Shown here one piece after another: positions 23,226 to 34,300 of a stretch of 64,000 bases of DNA. Position 1 is the stretch's first letter. Every line of letters starts with the position of its first letter. This DNA comes from Codonopsis lanceolata (Eukaryota > Streptophyta > Magnoliopsida > Asterales > Campanulaceae), in assembly GCA_013146195.2 (NCBI GenBank), contig CM028377.1:172654355-172718354 (forward strand). Direction: 5' to 3'. The notes under the pieces were generated by a model, which ran no database searches, was not told where the DNA came from, and saw nothing but the letters and a program-made list of their open reading frames with translations. The position numbers and the translations under genes are program-made.

Positions 23226-24130
23226 CCAAGCCTTTCATATTTCATGAGTGTTCACTCAGACTTGATAGACACAATAATCGTTGTCTTGATGTTTGGTGAT
23301 TGGGTGATGACCCAACGTGGGTTTATGTTACAGTTTAGAATTCGGGACAAATTCTTTTTAAGTGGGAGAGGATGTAATACCCCGATTTCGATTAGCTTGA
23401 ATTAAGTGCAATACTCGCAATTCTTCCCTTGCTGATTTCTTGTTTGGTTTGTGAGAGAGTCTAAATGTGCGTGAGAGCCGCATTAAGACCAAAACACTAT
23501 TAAGAGATGACATATAGTTGTTGACTTGTTAAAGTCACAAGTAGTAACTCGACGATAGTCGAAATGCGACTCGATCGAGAGTTTGCTTGCGTTTTGTGTT
23601 CCTGACCTCGATTTGGACCTAGATCTTTATATGATGATCTATTAAGATGTTTAGATGTGTTAGACTTCTAGTTGGATGTATTCTGTAAGTCTTGTGGGGT
23701 TTTGACGCTTCAAGGATAGCAATCGTCCTTATCGCGTAGTTTGAGATTGAGCCATGTGAACGTCTCGTCTTTCGGGAGTTCTTTTCTCCTATTTGTGGTT
23801 TAACATCTGAGGAGCATTTAGTCCTATCAAATAGCCTTTTGAAGTGTTTATAATCTTGGGTTGTTGCCCATCGGTTTGTGGTTTCATTCGTCGTTTCGTT
23901 AGCGAGTTGTTATAACTTGCTTCGGTTTCGCTCCGAGTTATTTCAGGTGTTTTTTATGGGAGTCTAGACCTACTTTGAAAGTGGTTGGAGACTTGGTTGG
24001 TTTAGCTAAGTGTTTGAGGTCTTGAATGATTGAATTATAGGCCGTTTTGAAGCTTTAATGCTTGCGGGTGCATGCAGGAAGGATCGGGCGCGAAACAAGG
24101 ATTGCAGAAATTGGAAGTGGTGGTGTGAGG

Positions 24131-24170
24131 CTATGAAGCGGTCGCATGGTCTAATACCATGCAAGCGCAT
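24131..24170. repeat. GC-rich palindrome island of the plus-strand LTR
   Basis: Overlapping inverted repeats: catggt-ctaat-accatg and atgc-aagc-gcat, preceded by gcggtcgcatgg. The location matches the islands of the other LTRs. The last word resembles atgcgagcgcat of the solo LTR at 15879-15890. Confidence 0.75.
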
Positions 24171-24393
24171 GGGTCCTTCGAGGGCAGCAGTCCCTGTTTT
24201 GATGATTTGAAGTGAATTTCCTATTCTACCCTTACTAAACCCCTCTAAACCCTTCCTAACCCTCATACTTAATCCTAATCATGTCATAACATGTTTGGGG
24301 AGTTAATTATGGTTTGATTAGAGGTTGATTACTCCTAAACATTCACTAAGTGTACCAATGCAATGTCCATTCTACCCTCTTTATTGGTGGAAG

Positions 24394-24400
24394 TATATAA
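24394..24400 (+). promoter_or_regulatory. TATA box of the plus-strand chromovirus LTR
   Basis: TATATAA about 1,020 bp from the LTR start, followed by a C-rich leader. It matches the position of the TATA-like box in the solo LTR (15531-15538, minus). Confidence 0.55.
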
Positions 24401-24758
24401 CCCCAAACTCTTCACAAATTCAGCAAATCCTCCTCATTTCTCCCCTTCATTCATACGTATAGAGTGAGAAAGAGTTGGGAGACATGGAAGCTTGGAGCCC
24501 TAGCCCTTCTTCCTCAGATCTATGAAGATCCGACCGTTGGATCACCTCCAAACTTCGGATTCATGAAGCCCTTGACGATTAGAACAACTTCACCGATTGG
24601 ATTTTGATTATTTGGAGTTTTCATCCAAGCTAGGTAAGTTACCTTCTTTTGATTTTGGTTCATTGTCCCTAAGGAAAATAATCTATGTGCTATTTGTGGG
24701 CAATGAACACTTGGTATGCTATGTGTGCCCATTTTGGGGATTTTTGGAAGTATGATGT

Positions 24759-26865
24759 GAGAACCCAAACCCTAACTGTTATTTATATGTTTTCAATGCT
24801 TACTTAACATGCTAGAGATGTGCCTAACATGTTTGACATGGTCGCGTTCTTTGGTTGAGTCCATCTTGCCGTATGCAACTCCTATGCATGTATGCTCTCG
24901 TTTTGCTTACTATGCTTCGTATTATGGATATTTTGGAACTTAGCTAAGTCTATGAGGGTCCTCTAATCAATGTTACATGATCTTTAGTACACATTCCTAT
25001 GCTTCATTGAGTTGTATATGCCTTATGTGTGTTATACCTTCAATTCTGGACCAAATTGACCTTGAATGTGACTTGAAGACTTGTTCCATCTTTCCAACCG
25101 AACTCCTTGGGGAGTGTTCGGCCCTAGGAACCGAACATATAGGAGGAAGTTCGGCCTGCACAGCCGAACAGAGTGGGTTCCAGGTTTTTGTGATTTCTGA
25201 AATTTGGTTGATACTTTGGTACCCTTACTCCAATCCGGCCTAACCCTACCTTAATTTCTGGTTTTGGACTTGATTAGCATGTATTAATCTTAATTATAAG
25301 GTTAGTCCTAAATCCTCATTGCTTAGGCCTTAATTCAACCAATAGGAAGGTGGCATGTGTCCCACTCACTTAAATAACCTTAGTGGAGTCCCATATCTGG
25401 AGGAGTCCACTCATTACCTTTCCTCCATTAGGTATTTATCATCCTCCATTGAAGAGAGCTCTTGTGTGGGTGATTCAAGGTGATACTAGTGCATGTTTTG
25501 CCTTTTCCCGGAGATCCGGCCACCCGATCGGACATCCGAGACCACCGAATCGTAGCTACCGTTGAGGAGACCCTTAATCCTTGCTTTATTTGCTTGTTCT
25601 TCAGCCTTTTAGGCTTAGGTAAGCTCTCAATTCCCAGAAAAATTGTATGCTAGGTTGCTTTGCATGCTAGCTTCATTAAAGTTGTCTATGCCATGGAAGG
25701 AAACACTTCTATCATGTTAAAAACATCTTTTCATCCACTTTGAAAATCTGTAAATTCTAGGTCATGAACCTAAACTTGAGTATTTGGTTTTGTGTTGAGT
25801 TTTAATGTTGTTCAAAATATCATTTGGAATAAGTCTTGTGAAAGAACTTGTTGTAGTTATCAAATTCTATATGATGATCTACCTAGGGTTTAACCAAGGG
25901 TGAAATTGTGTTCTTGTGTGGCTAGAGTTGTTATTAGACTTGATAATCTAGCTTTAATCCATTCAAAAACATAGAAGAGGGCCTTTGAATGCATATAGTA
26001 TTCATGCTCTAATAGGTTGTACTATTAGTGATGACTCATCGGAGTTAAACTAAGGGAGTTATTGAATAATACCAACTCCACTTACAATCCCTACGACGTT
26101 TGTAGTTCGTTAGTCTAACGTATCAATTTACGTGACTTTGGGAAGAATTGAAGTACATGATTGACGTGTGTATTTATAAGACTCAATCGAGTTCTTACAT
26201 GTTTTACATGATTGTGTTAAAGTATGCATAATCTAGAGCATGTTGTAGAATGTTATATCTATATGACATGTTGGATTCGCTCTTGTCGAATTCCTACTTG
26301 ATTTCTTAATGAGTAAACATCTACTTTTTGAATAAGTTCACTCATGTCGAACTTGTTCCTTATTTGATTGATTTGATAAGTAAACATCTACTTGTCTCCC
26401 CATTAGTCCAGCTGGCGTACTTGTCCTTGTTTCACTGGTTGACCTTGCATCACCGTTACGAATCGTGAGATTTGTGGTAGTGATGAATTGCCGAACCAAA
26501 ATTGCACACACCCTCCTCTCTTGATCACTTTGGAGAAGAGTACCTTGTCGTAACCATTAGGGCGCTTGGCATAATACTATTCAGGGACGATGTATCAATA
26601 ATGTACATCCGACATACGTTCATGTTAACGCTTGTAATGCAGAAGCTAAGTAGCGGCAGCGGTTCCATAACATATCCTCCTTATATGTGTTTATTTTCTA
26701 GCACTTATGTGAAACAATGTGCTACCATGGTTATGTGAACTAAATGTTATTGAATGAATGTCTTGATTGCTTGAGATATTTGATGATATCTTGCAATGAT
26801 TGTTGCATGATGCCATGACATGCATAATTGTTAGCTTACAAATTCTTTATGACTTACTGTGAGGT
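24759..26865 (+). mobile_element. Second chromovirus-type LTR fragment, plus orientation
   Basis: This stretch has its own GC island (25102-25169), a TATTTAT leader near 25433, and late segments matching the reverse complement of the minus LTRs: 'agtccagctggcgtacttg' near 26405, 'catgacatgcat' near 26818, and 'tttatgacttactg' near 26850. Similarity ends at about 26865, where a tandem block starts. The start border is not clear. ORFs inside are not genes. Confidence 0.65.
25102..25169. repeat. GC-rich palindrome island, 'gttcgg..ccgaac' type
   Basis: Three inverted repeats: actcc-ttgg-ggagt (25102-25115), gttcgg with ccgaac (25116-25136) and gttcggc with gccgaac (25149-25169). The word differs from all the other islands. 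Confidence 0.82.
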
Positions 26866-27380
26866 TCCCGAGTGCGACCGCCCGCGCCCTTGGATAGGGG
26901 TGCGCGTGCGGGGACACCAGCCGCTCTCGTTTCATCCTCCCTTGTTTAGGGGAAAACGAAATCCAAAATGCGAGAGGAGTGCTGTCTATATTAGCACGTT
27001 GGAATGTGCCTAGGTTGCCCTGAGTGGATTTTGTATCCAATATGGGAACTGATGGTTTCCCATATCAAGTTATCCCTTGTTTCGGGGATACCAGGATATG
27101 GGAATGCATTACCCTTCCATTCCCATTCTCCCATGTTCTCTTTAGGGGAAAACGGAGAAGAGCAAGAAAGGATATTGTGACGCCCCCACTATGGATTTAT
27201 TGAAAATAGCCTTATGGCCCATTCAGATCACTATGGGAGCTATGGGTTTCCCGCATCAAGTTATCCCTTGTTTAGGGGATACCAGGATATGGGAATGCAT
27301 CACCCCACCATTCCCGTATCTCCCTTTTTTAGGGGAGAACAGGAAAGTGCAAAGAGGGAATGTTGCGAGGCCCCACTGGA
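26866..27380. repeat. Three tandem copies of an about 191 bp module with LTR-start-like ends
   Basis: The segment ctccc..gt..taggggaaaac recurs at about 26935, 27124 and 27315, 191 bp apart. The last two units share atcaagttatcccttgttt and ggataccaggatatgggaat. Each of these two ends in a purine-rich run followed by TGTGACGCCCCCACT (27177) or TGTTGCGAGGCCCCACT (27361), which look like repeated polypurine tract plus LTR start. Confidence 0.75.
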
Positions 27381-28870
27381 TCTGAAAGTTTTAGAGTCGT
27401 CATCTTTATTTTAAGGCAAATAAAGCAAAACCAAATAAAAGGAAAATAAACCAGAGAAAAAGAAAACGGGTTCGGAGGCTAAGTTACGAGTTGGGAAGGT
27501 GCTAGCCACCCAACTCGCCCTTTTAGTCTCGAAAATGGTTTTTGGCTGAAGTATGCTTATTGTCACATTTATTTAGCAAATAAATAAGGTATTATAATGA
27601 CAAGGGAAATTTAAACAAATACATTCGTGGCCACATTATTTACGGACTCACAGCCGTCTCCTTCCAATAATTACAAATATATTTAAGAATATTTGGCCAT
27701 TATAACGGCTCTTTTACATAATATTTCCTATTCTAATCCGGGCAGCACAACGGTTTATATGGGCTACATTGCGCCGGATTTAAATAACAACTTTTAAAAA
27801 TAAATAAAAGACAGAAAATGTAAATAAATAGAAATAACGACGCTCTTAAAGGTTTTACCTTTTAGGCGGCGGTGTGCTACGCTCGTCCCGGGGAGAGGAG
27901 TCTTTTGTTGTTTGTGTGTGTTGTGGTTTTGATTTGGGCGAGAATAGACCGCTTTATTTCGAGGGTTTGGGCTTATCAACTCGGGCGAGTGACAACTTAT
28001 TTGGGTAGGTTTTGGCCTTTTGGTTGGGCGGAACCTAGACTTAATTTTTGACTTTTCACTCGTTACTCGGGCAAAATGGCTTACTTTGGGATTTTTGGGG
28101 AGGTGAGGTGGATACCTAACAACTAGGCTAGGGATCACTTATAACCTATGGGTTTTGATTTTGGCAGAGTTTGGACGGGGTTTGGAGACTCTAGGGGCTT
28201 CCACTCACCTATCTCGCACCTCTCGTACTATTTTTGACGGAAGAACGAAGCAGAGCTTCGCTGCGATCTAAAAATCGCGGAGGAAAATGTGTCGTGCGGA
28301 GCCGGGGCCTCCTATTTATCCGGAGAGGCGGGATTTCTCCGTTTGTTCTTCTGCATCAACAGCTTGTACTTTGTGCTTTAACAGTTGTACCATTTCATTG
28401 TGAGAGAGACGCACAGGAACTCTCATGGTGCGGCCAAGGCACCCTTGGTGCGGCACCATGAAGCTTTACAACTTTCAAAAGTTTGCACTTTCCCCCCCCC
28501 CCTGCAGTTCACTGTTTCGCGCATCCTGCTTTTCCTTTTGCATTTTTGACTCACGTAACTTGACATTCGTTAAGTTTTAACAGTTTTAACTTGATATTTT
28601 ATGTCGGTCACATACGAGTGCGAAATTGGGGTGTCTAGAGCCCCTCAACGATGGAGTCTACGGGTGCAACCTTAAGGCTTCTTGAGTAGACGAACATCGT
28701 TGATAAACAATAGACTCTCCAATTTCGCTCATTTAAGAACGGAGAATGCAATTGGTAGCGCTTATAATGCACGATGAACATGCTATCCAAACTCTATAAC
28801 CTAGACATTTTTAGTCGGTTATAAAAAGTTATCGCAGTTTTAAGCAGATATGAATTTAATGTGCTCTGAT
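27361..28870 (+). mobile_element. Tat/Ogre-like LTR or leader region
   Basis: The start (TGTTGCGAGGCCCCACTGG, then ttttagagtcgtcatcttta and gtgctagccacccaactcgc) resembles the LTR start of Tat/Ogre-type Gypsy elements. No gene is visible. There is a C10-class homopolymer near 28493. The right border is not defined; hairpin modules and a PMD gene follow. The ORFs at 27794-28138 and 28234-28461 show no recognisable motif. Confidence 0.45.
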
Positions 28871-28940
28871 GGTCGGACCTACTAATGTAGGCTGCCTACG
28901 TATTCCCTATGAAAGGAAATCAGACGAAACATAGTTCAGG
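28871..28940 (+). repeat. Hairpin module, copy 1
   Basis: The sequence runs ggtcggacctac-taat-gtaggctgcctacgt and then ggaaatcagac with catagttc. It contains a perfect CCTAC/GTAGG hairpin. The same module occurs at 29719, 58124, 58303 and 63564, and in degraded form at 54067. Confidence 0.8.
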
Positions 28941-29309
28941 CCAAAACCTAAACTACAACCAAGTGAGGATGTCATGTTCTTCGGGTCAAGCCCGATCGAG
29001 AACACGACGGAAAAAGATTTTGTGTTTTCAAAAGCCTATTCTTCGGTCAAACCGTTGTCAAATACGGTATGAAGATTTGAATGTTTTTACGCCACCACAT
29101 TTCAACCGGTCAATACCTTGTCGTTGAAACGTGTTAAGAAGAATTTTCTAAGTTATATCTGGTGGTCGCCGCCTTGTTTCCAAACATAACTTCGAAAATT
29201 TTCAAATATCCGAAAAGCGCACTCGAATCGATAAAGATCGTCGCGAGCACGGCAAATTGATCATTCTTCAAGTATTTTCGAAAATTGTGAAGTGGAAAAC
29301 ATTCTTTTT

Positions 29310-29535
29310 CCTTCCTCTTTCTTTCTCTCCCTGTTTTTTTTTTTATTTTTTCAAATATTCTTCTTTTTTTTGTGTTTTTGAAATATTCCTCTTTTTTTTG
29401 TTTTTTGAAATATTCCTTTTTTTTTGTGTTTTTGAAATATTCCTCTTTTCTTTTTTTTCTTTTTTTTTTAATATTCCTCTTTTTTTTTTTGAAATATTCC
29501 TCTTTTTTTTTTTGAAATCAAAACTCAATTTGAAA
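29310..29535. repeat. T-rich minisatellite, gaaatattcctc unit
   Basis: About seven copies of gaaatattcctc separated by T runs, spaced roughly 20-35 bp. Apparent Phe-rich or Lys-rich ORFs on both strands are artefacts of this repeat. Confidence 0.85.
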
Positions 29536-29718
29536 AAGAGTTTTTCTTTTATTTGAGAACAAAAGCAAAAAATTTCCTAAAAAAGGAAATTATTCTAAAT
29601 TCAGGGTAGGAATATTGTACGACTTTGTTTGCTTGGGGTGGTAGCGGATTGGTGATCTTGGCATTTTGCCACTCTTCTTTGGGGAATTTATTCATTTTTT
29701 CTTTTTTTTTTTTGTGAT

Positions 29719-29783
29719 GGTCGGACCTATAAAGATAGGCTGCCTACGTATCCTTTTTCAAGGAATCAGACCAAACGTAGTTC
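29719..29783 (+). repeat. Hairpin module, copy 2
   Basis: CCTAT-aaag-ATAGG replaces CCTAC/GTAGG of copy 1, so both arms changed together. A second inverted repeat, ctacgt...acgtag, brackets the central tcc...gga segment. Confidence 0.82.
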
Positions 29784-29802
29784 CCCTCTGCTGGGGATTT
29801 TA

Positions 29803-29882
29803 TTCTTGCTCACTTTTTTTCTTTTCTTTTCTTTCCTTTTCTTTTCTTTTCTTTTCTTTTCTTTCCTTTCTTTTTTTTTCAT
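29803..29882. repeat. Pyrimidine tract, (TTTTC)n
   Basis: About 80 bp of almost pure T and C with a ttttc period. It lies between the second hairpin module and the PMD gene. Confidence 0.9.
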
Positions 29883-30248
29883 CATTTTTTTTGTTTGATC
29901 TGCCGGGGATATTATTTCCTTTGTCCTTTGGTGAATGGTTGCCGATTTTGTTTAACAAGACTAACTTTGTTAATTTTCCGTTAGGCTCAGGGACCATTAT
30001 GAGAACCTTGAAATCTGAGGACAAAAGTGTCGCAGCTTCAAACTTTGGAGGGGGAAAAGGGAAAATTCCCTATTTCTCCCTTATATGGGCGAGAGTGGGG
30101 GGAGAAGCCTCTTGCTTCTCTTTCCTTCTTTCTTCTTTCATTTCTTTTCATACGCTCCGCCATTCTTTCTTTGCTTGCTTTTTTTATTTTCTTTATTTTC
30201 GCTCCTTTTCTCGATTTTCTTCCGCCAATTTCAGTGTTTTACTTAGCA

Positions 30249-30430
30249 GGTGGCATCTTCTTCGCGATCCAGGAAGGGGAAGGCACCGATGCGCCCCAGG
30301 AATTGGGAGGAGGGAAGAACCTCTAGCTTGGTTCGAACAGGGCTCAATTATCCGTATTCCACGAATGGTGGGGCAATATTTTTCGAGATCGGGACACCCA
30401 CGTGTCCAACCTTCCTTTGACCAACTTGTA
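30249..30430 (+). other. Possible upstream exon of the PMD gene
   Basis: This GC-richer stretch ends at a good splice donor (actt then gtaagattt, about 30429). It could be the first exon before the PMD exon at 31419, whose acceptor is clear. Two reading frames are open and I cannot choose between them, and neither shows a known PMD N-terminal motif. The stretch 30431-31418 would then be a roughly 990 bp AT-rich intron with no other feature. Confidence 0.25.
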
Positions 30431-31418
30431 AGATTTCTCTTTTTAACAATTTTTCACGGCTATTCTTGGATACGCTAAATTTCACCCTTTGTTTGGGACT
30501 TTTGGAGCACTCCTGACTTTATTAGTGATGCATATGCATGTCCTAGTTATGCCTAAATGATGTAATTGAGTGATAATGTATGAAATTTCTATGATTTATT
30601 TTTGCGATGCATGATTTGAACTAGTGGTCACTATTTGACCCTACTATGCATGATTTATATTCTGAATGCGAATGGAGCTATATGATGCATGTTTTACATT
30701 AAATCACATTTTTACATGCAATAGGATTGTGAAACGGAATATTCGGAGTATAAATTTAATTTTTCCGAAACGCTTTTTGGGCATATTTTCGGATAAAAAC
30801 GGGACAAAACAGATATTTTTCATGCCCTTAGATTTATTTTTCAAGCATGCAACTGCTGCAGGGGTATAGCAAATACACAAAGATATTTATTTTGATGATT
30901 GTTAGTACTTTTCATTCTTTTTTGGCGTACCCCTATGGCAGCTTATTGGACAAATGAAATGTACATAATGAATGCATGAATTATTCTACTTGATGCAAAT
31001 GCAATGTAGAACATTTTATTAGATGATGCATAAATTTTTCACACTTTATTATATACATGGCAAATGCAGTCCTAATATGCATTTTACAATATCTGAGATG
31101 CAAAATGAAAAATATATGTATATATTTATTTTTTATTTATTTATTTATTTTATTTTATTTGACTATTTATTTATGAAAAAGAATGATGTTTATTTACATG
31201 TAAATTTATGTACATGTATGAAAATGGTATGTGTCAATTTAAAGAATTATTTATTTTTTTTATTATATATATTTTTTTGTTTTTTTTATTTATTTTTGCT
31301 AAAAGAATTTATTGTAAAAAAATCATGAAGTATAAAACATGCAATATGTTCATTATTTACTTAAAGGACTGTACAGAGAAGGAAATAAGGGTAGAGAACT
31401 TACCTCATTTTTTTTCAG

Positions 31419-32673
31419 GTTCGCAGGAAGTTTGAAAGAGTGCGGGTATCATATATTGATGTGGCTGAAATTTTTGATATGTTACCCGAAGCTGCACAGT
31501 CGTTGGTGGAGGGTTCGTGTTTTAGCACTTTCCTGCATTCTTTTACCCACTTCACCAACTTTCTTCCCGTCTTTGATGTGCTTCGGGACTTCTGGTGGGA
31601 TACCACTCACACCTTTCATTTCAGCTGGGGGGAGGCGACCATGACCCCTTGCGACTTTGCTGCGATTACGGGAATCCCTACCAGCATAGGGGAGACCCTG
31701 GCTCTTGATTTTACTCTCCGACATCGTAGGGAGGAGATCGTGGACCTCCTGGGCTTCGAGCCTCGTTTTAAATCGTCAAACGAGATATACATCAGCAGCG
31801 TTCGGCAATGGCTTCTTAATAATGTCAGGCTGGTGTCGGCTGATGACGAAGCTGCTGTTACCCGAGTGGCACGAGCGTTTCTTTTCTTCTTTCTTGGTTC
31901 ATCGCTCTTTGCCAACTCCTCTGTCACCCTGAGAGCCTCCGTCTTAGCTTGTCTTGCGGATTTCGACCGGATCCCTTCGTATGATTGGGGACAGGCTGGT
32001 TTGGCTGAACTTTATGCTTCTATGGATAGGGCCAGCCGGAATGATTCACCGACCCTGAATGGGTTTGCCCCGGCGTGGGAGGTACATGCCTTTTCCTGCT
32101 TTTTCATCATTTATTCATTTTTTTTCATATGTATACATTTTTTTATGTATCTTTTTTTTTTCAAGACTAACATTTTTTTTTATTTTCATTTTTTTTTGTG
32201 CAGGTCTGGGCCTTTTCATTTTTCAGATTTTCGCCGGGTCGCCTCATTCGACGGGTCTACCAGCCTCCGTATGTGTCCCAATATGTTGACAGCAATAGGG
32301 TCGATCCAAGCGACGACGGTGGTTGTAATACTAGGGAGAGAGTCTTTGGGCCCATTGTTGGCTCGATCTGGCTCGGTGCACTTTCTTCCACAGGAGGCAC
32401 GGAGGTCATTATCATACTACTCGATGTTCGTTGCCGGATCGTTTGGTGGACTCTTTGTATATGGGCGGCGAGTGAACCGTCGACACCGACTTTCTAATGG
32501 CTCCGGTGGTGCCTCCTTGACCTCTGCTTGGGTGATAGAGCCAGGCGGCGCCAACGGTCTCGTGCCCAGGGAAATACCTCGTTCCACTAGCAGATTATCG
32601 GTGATGTCATACGAGGATTTCACGAGATTGAGTTGCATCCCCTCCTCACGCTCTGTTGTGCCCGAGCGGCATT
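31419..32673 (+). pseudogene. Plant mobile domain (PMD, MAIN-like) gene, frameshifted and cut by the gap
   Basis: An exon starts after ttttttttcag (acceptor at 31418) and runs 221 codons to 32081, followed by a 122 bp T-rich intron (32082-32203, GT-AG) and a second exon. Exon 1 has the PMD hallmarks: LRDFWWDTTHTFHFSWGE, MTPCDFAAITGIP, a DLLGFEP segment, an FLFFFLGSSLFAN stretch and YDWGQAGLAELYASMD. Exon 2 begins VWAFSFFRF; it reads to a stop at 32497, but similarity to the minus copy (56801-57851) moves to another frame near 32345, so a frameshift is likely. The frame then stays open into the N gap at 32674. PMD proteins occur as host factors (MAIN, MAIL) and as genes carried by transposons. 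The flanking Tat/Ogre-like repeats and hairpin modules favour the transposon form. No catalytic function is known for this domain. Confidence 0.85.
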
Positions 32674-32773
32674 NNNNNNNNNNNNNNNNNNNNNNNNNNN
32701 NNNNNNNNNNNNNNNNNNNNNNNNNNNNNNNNNNNNNNNNNNNNNNNNNNNNNNNNNNNNNNNNNNNNNNNNN
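32674..32773. other. Assembly gap of exactly 100 N
   Basis: One hundred N's, the conventional length for a gap of unknown size. Left of it is a Tat/Ogre-like PMD gene in mid-frame. Right of it is the sequence leading to the HDA8-like gene, which lacks its 3' exons. ORFs drawn through the N run are meaningless. Confidence 0.98.
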
Positions 32774-32813
32774 CCAGATCGACTGCTTTTTGCGCACAGA
32801 GTAGTATATGGTT

Positions 32814-33440
32814 TATGATCCTAATAATCAAGGGGAAACTTATGGTCATTGTAAAGAAACCTAAAATCGGGTTTCTACATATTCTGGGTTAACAGAATGA
32901 GTATGCACTTTTTATACAGTTGTAAGCATATAGATACACACAAAACCTCATCAAGGGTCAACCAGTTGTAGAAGTTGTTCATGGTATCAGAGCGACAAGT
33001 TGCAAGTCTGTTGTCATGGCCTCCCCTCCTCAGCTGCATTATACAAAACTAATGCTGCTGCTTCAATCTCTTGCCCTCCACCTCCCTTTCATTCATCACC
33101 GGTGAGGTCTCCTCTACTACTTCGGGTGACTTCAAGTACTTTGTCGTCTTAACGGAAATATTTGCCTTCTTTACTGTATCAACACCGGCATACAATGTGT
33201 CAAATTCTCTCCAACCGCATACCCCTCTCATCGTATCATATCATCGCCTCTGATGCAACTCCATGTCTCTCCATGAGGTTCTCTTTCATCTCCTTTAACA
33301 AATGCTTACTTCCTTGTACCCGCTACATAGTCTCCTGCCTCCATTGCTTCTTCATCAATTGCACTGTGCATCCGATTCTTGTCCGGCCCAGTATCACTGA
33401 ACTTGTATTCATCAAACTAGGTCAACCCATTTAGCATCTC
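32814..33440 (+). mobile_element. Copia-like relic with tRNA-iMet primer-binding site
   Basis: TGGTATCAGAGC at 32982-32993 follows ...gaagttgttca, the likely end of a 5' LTR, and an ATG at 33016 follows as a gag start would. The frame closes after about 30 codons and no gag or pol motif can be recognised downstream. The LTR start is unknown because the gap is only 200 bp away. Confidence 0.5.
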
Positions 33441-34295
33441 TGGAAATCTTAACTTTTCTGCACCCTCATCAGTACTGGCTTGCTCAGCTTTACCAAGGGG
33501 TCCCATTTTTTTTCAAATGTTGAAGGGAGATTGACATGACCCCAACCCTTAATATTATCATTACTTTTGATAGGTAGTCCTTAATATTATTATTAATGCG
33601 TTGAAAGGCTACAAAGTTTTGAGATAGTGTCAGTCAACTAGAACAATAGTATCTGTGGTGAGGTTTGAGTAATAGTGTCGTTCGAACAACAATGCAGGAA
33701 CAGTGCCTCTAGTGAGGCTTGAGCAACAGAGGCGCTTGAACACTCGACCTCTCCATTTAAAGAAGTGAACAGTACCAGATGAGCTAGAGCTCTTCGGTAT
33801 CAGCAAAAATTAACAGCACACGATTTATTTCTGATAACAGCACAAATTAACCACCAAACCAGCTTTCTCTGCCTGGTTTGCAGAGATAGCTCAATTCCAC
33901 CCACACCAAGAGAGACACTCGTGGAGGGCCCAAGAACTCCTTGTCGTGGCATATTTGGGGTAACCTGAAGTTTTGCCTCATATTAATTCACTGCTAATGA
34001 ATTTCAATTGAAGTTTCCCCTTCAATCTCTCATGAAACAAACTAATTTGAAGGCAATCAACCTTCACACTCCATTGCCTATGGCTCGTGTCTCAGATAAA
34101 TATTTGTTTATGTACGCTCTGTAAATAGCCATCTGAGTAAGAATCTTTCATTATCACTATGACCTCACATTTAGAAATCTCAGCCTGCTCCTTCCTTATA
34201 GCAAGAAGCAACTTCTATTCCCATCATCGTCAGCAATTGTTCAGATCCCATCCCCGTCTTCTTCAGTACAGGTTCAGTCCAAATAAGCTCGATTT
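33441..34295. other. Unassigned non-coding stretch
   Basis: No ORF, paired terminus or known motif. It includes the loosely repeated phrases gtgaggtttgagtaatag and gtgaggcttgagcaacag near 33658 and 33712. Confidence 0.4.
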
Positions 34296-34300
34296 GTTTT

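Larger units (their letters stand above)
21331..23372 (+). other. Non-coding 3' internal region of the plus-strand chromovirus
   Basis: No ORF here is supported. It holds a TA microsatellite (21571-21612), long AT-rich sequence, and an array of the motif aagtctgctggtga (23083-23225). It ends in the sequence ttcgggacaaattcttttta then the purine run agtgggagagga just before an LTR start. That is the usual end of a Tekay-type internal region. Pol has been deleted between gag and here. Confidence 0.6.
23373..24758 (+). mobile_element. 5' part of a plus-strand chromovirus LTR
   Basis: It begins TGTAATACCCCG after a polypurine tract and is collinear with the reverse complement of the solo LTR at 12590-16582 as far as the ttttggggatttttggaagt segment. 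Features come in the same order: GC island (24131-24170), TATA box (24394-24400) and a possible splice donor near 24633 (aggtaagttacc). Collinearity stops at about 24758, where a second LTR-like sequence takes over, so this LTR is truncated. Confidence 0.8.

Noticed and set aside
28485..28505. Poly-C tract as a biological signal
   Set aside because: A single homopolymer with no recurrence; length may also be a sequencing artefact.
29257..29556. Phe-rich 99-codon ORF and its Lys-rich antisense partner
   Set aside because: Both are translations of a T-rich minisatellite.
29666..30478. 270-codon plus-strand ORF
   Set aside because: It reads through a hairpin module and a pyrimidine tract; no domain. 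Only its last part may be an exon.
31440..32804. 454-codon single-exon reading of the PMD gene
   Set aside because: It translates an intron (32082-32203) and the N gap. The spliced structure is supported by the minus copy.
33049..33434. Possible last exons of the deacetylase gene on the minus strand
   Set aside because: The frames show none of the expected C-terminal deacetylase motifs and overlap a Copia relic.
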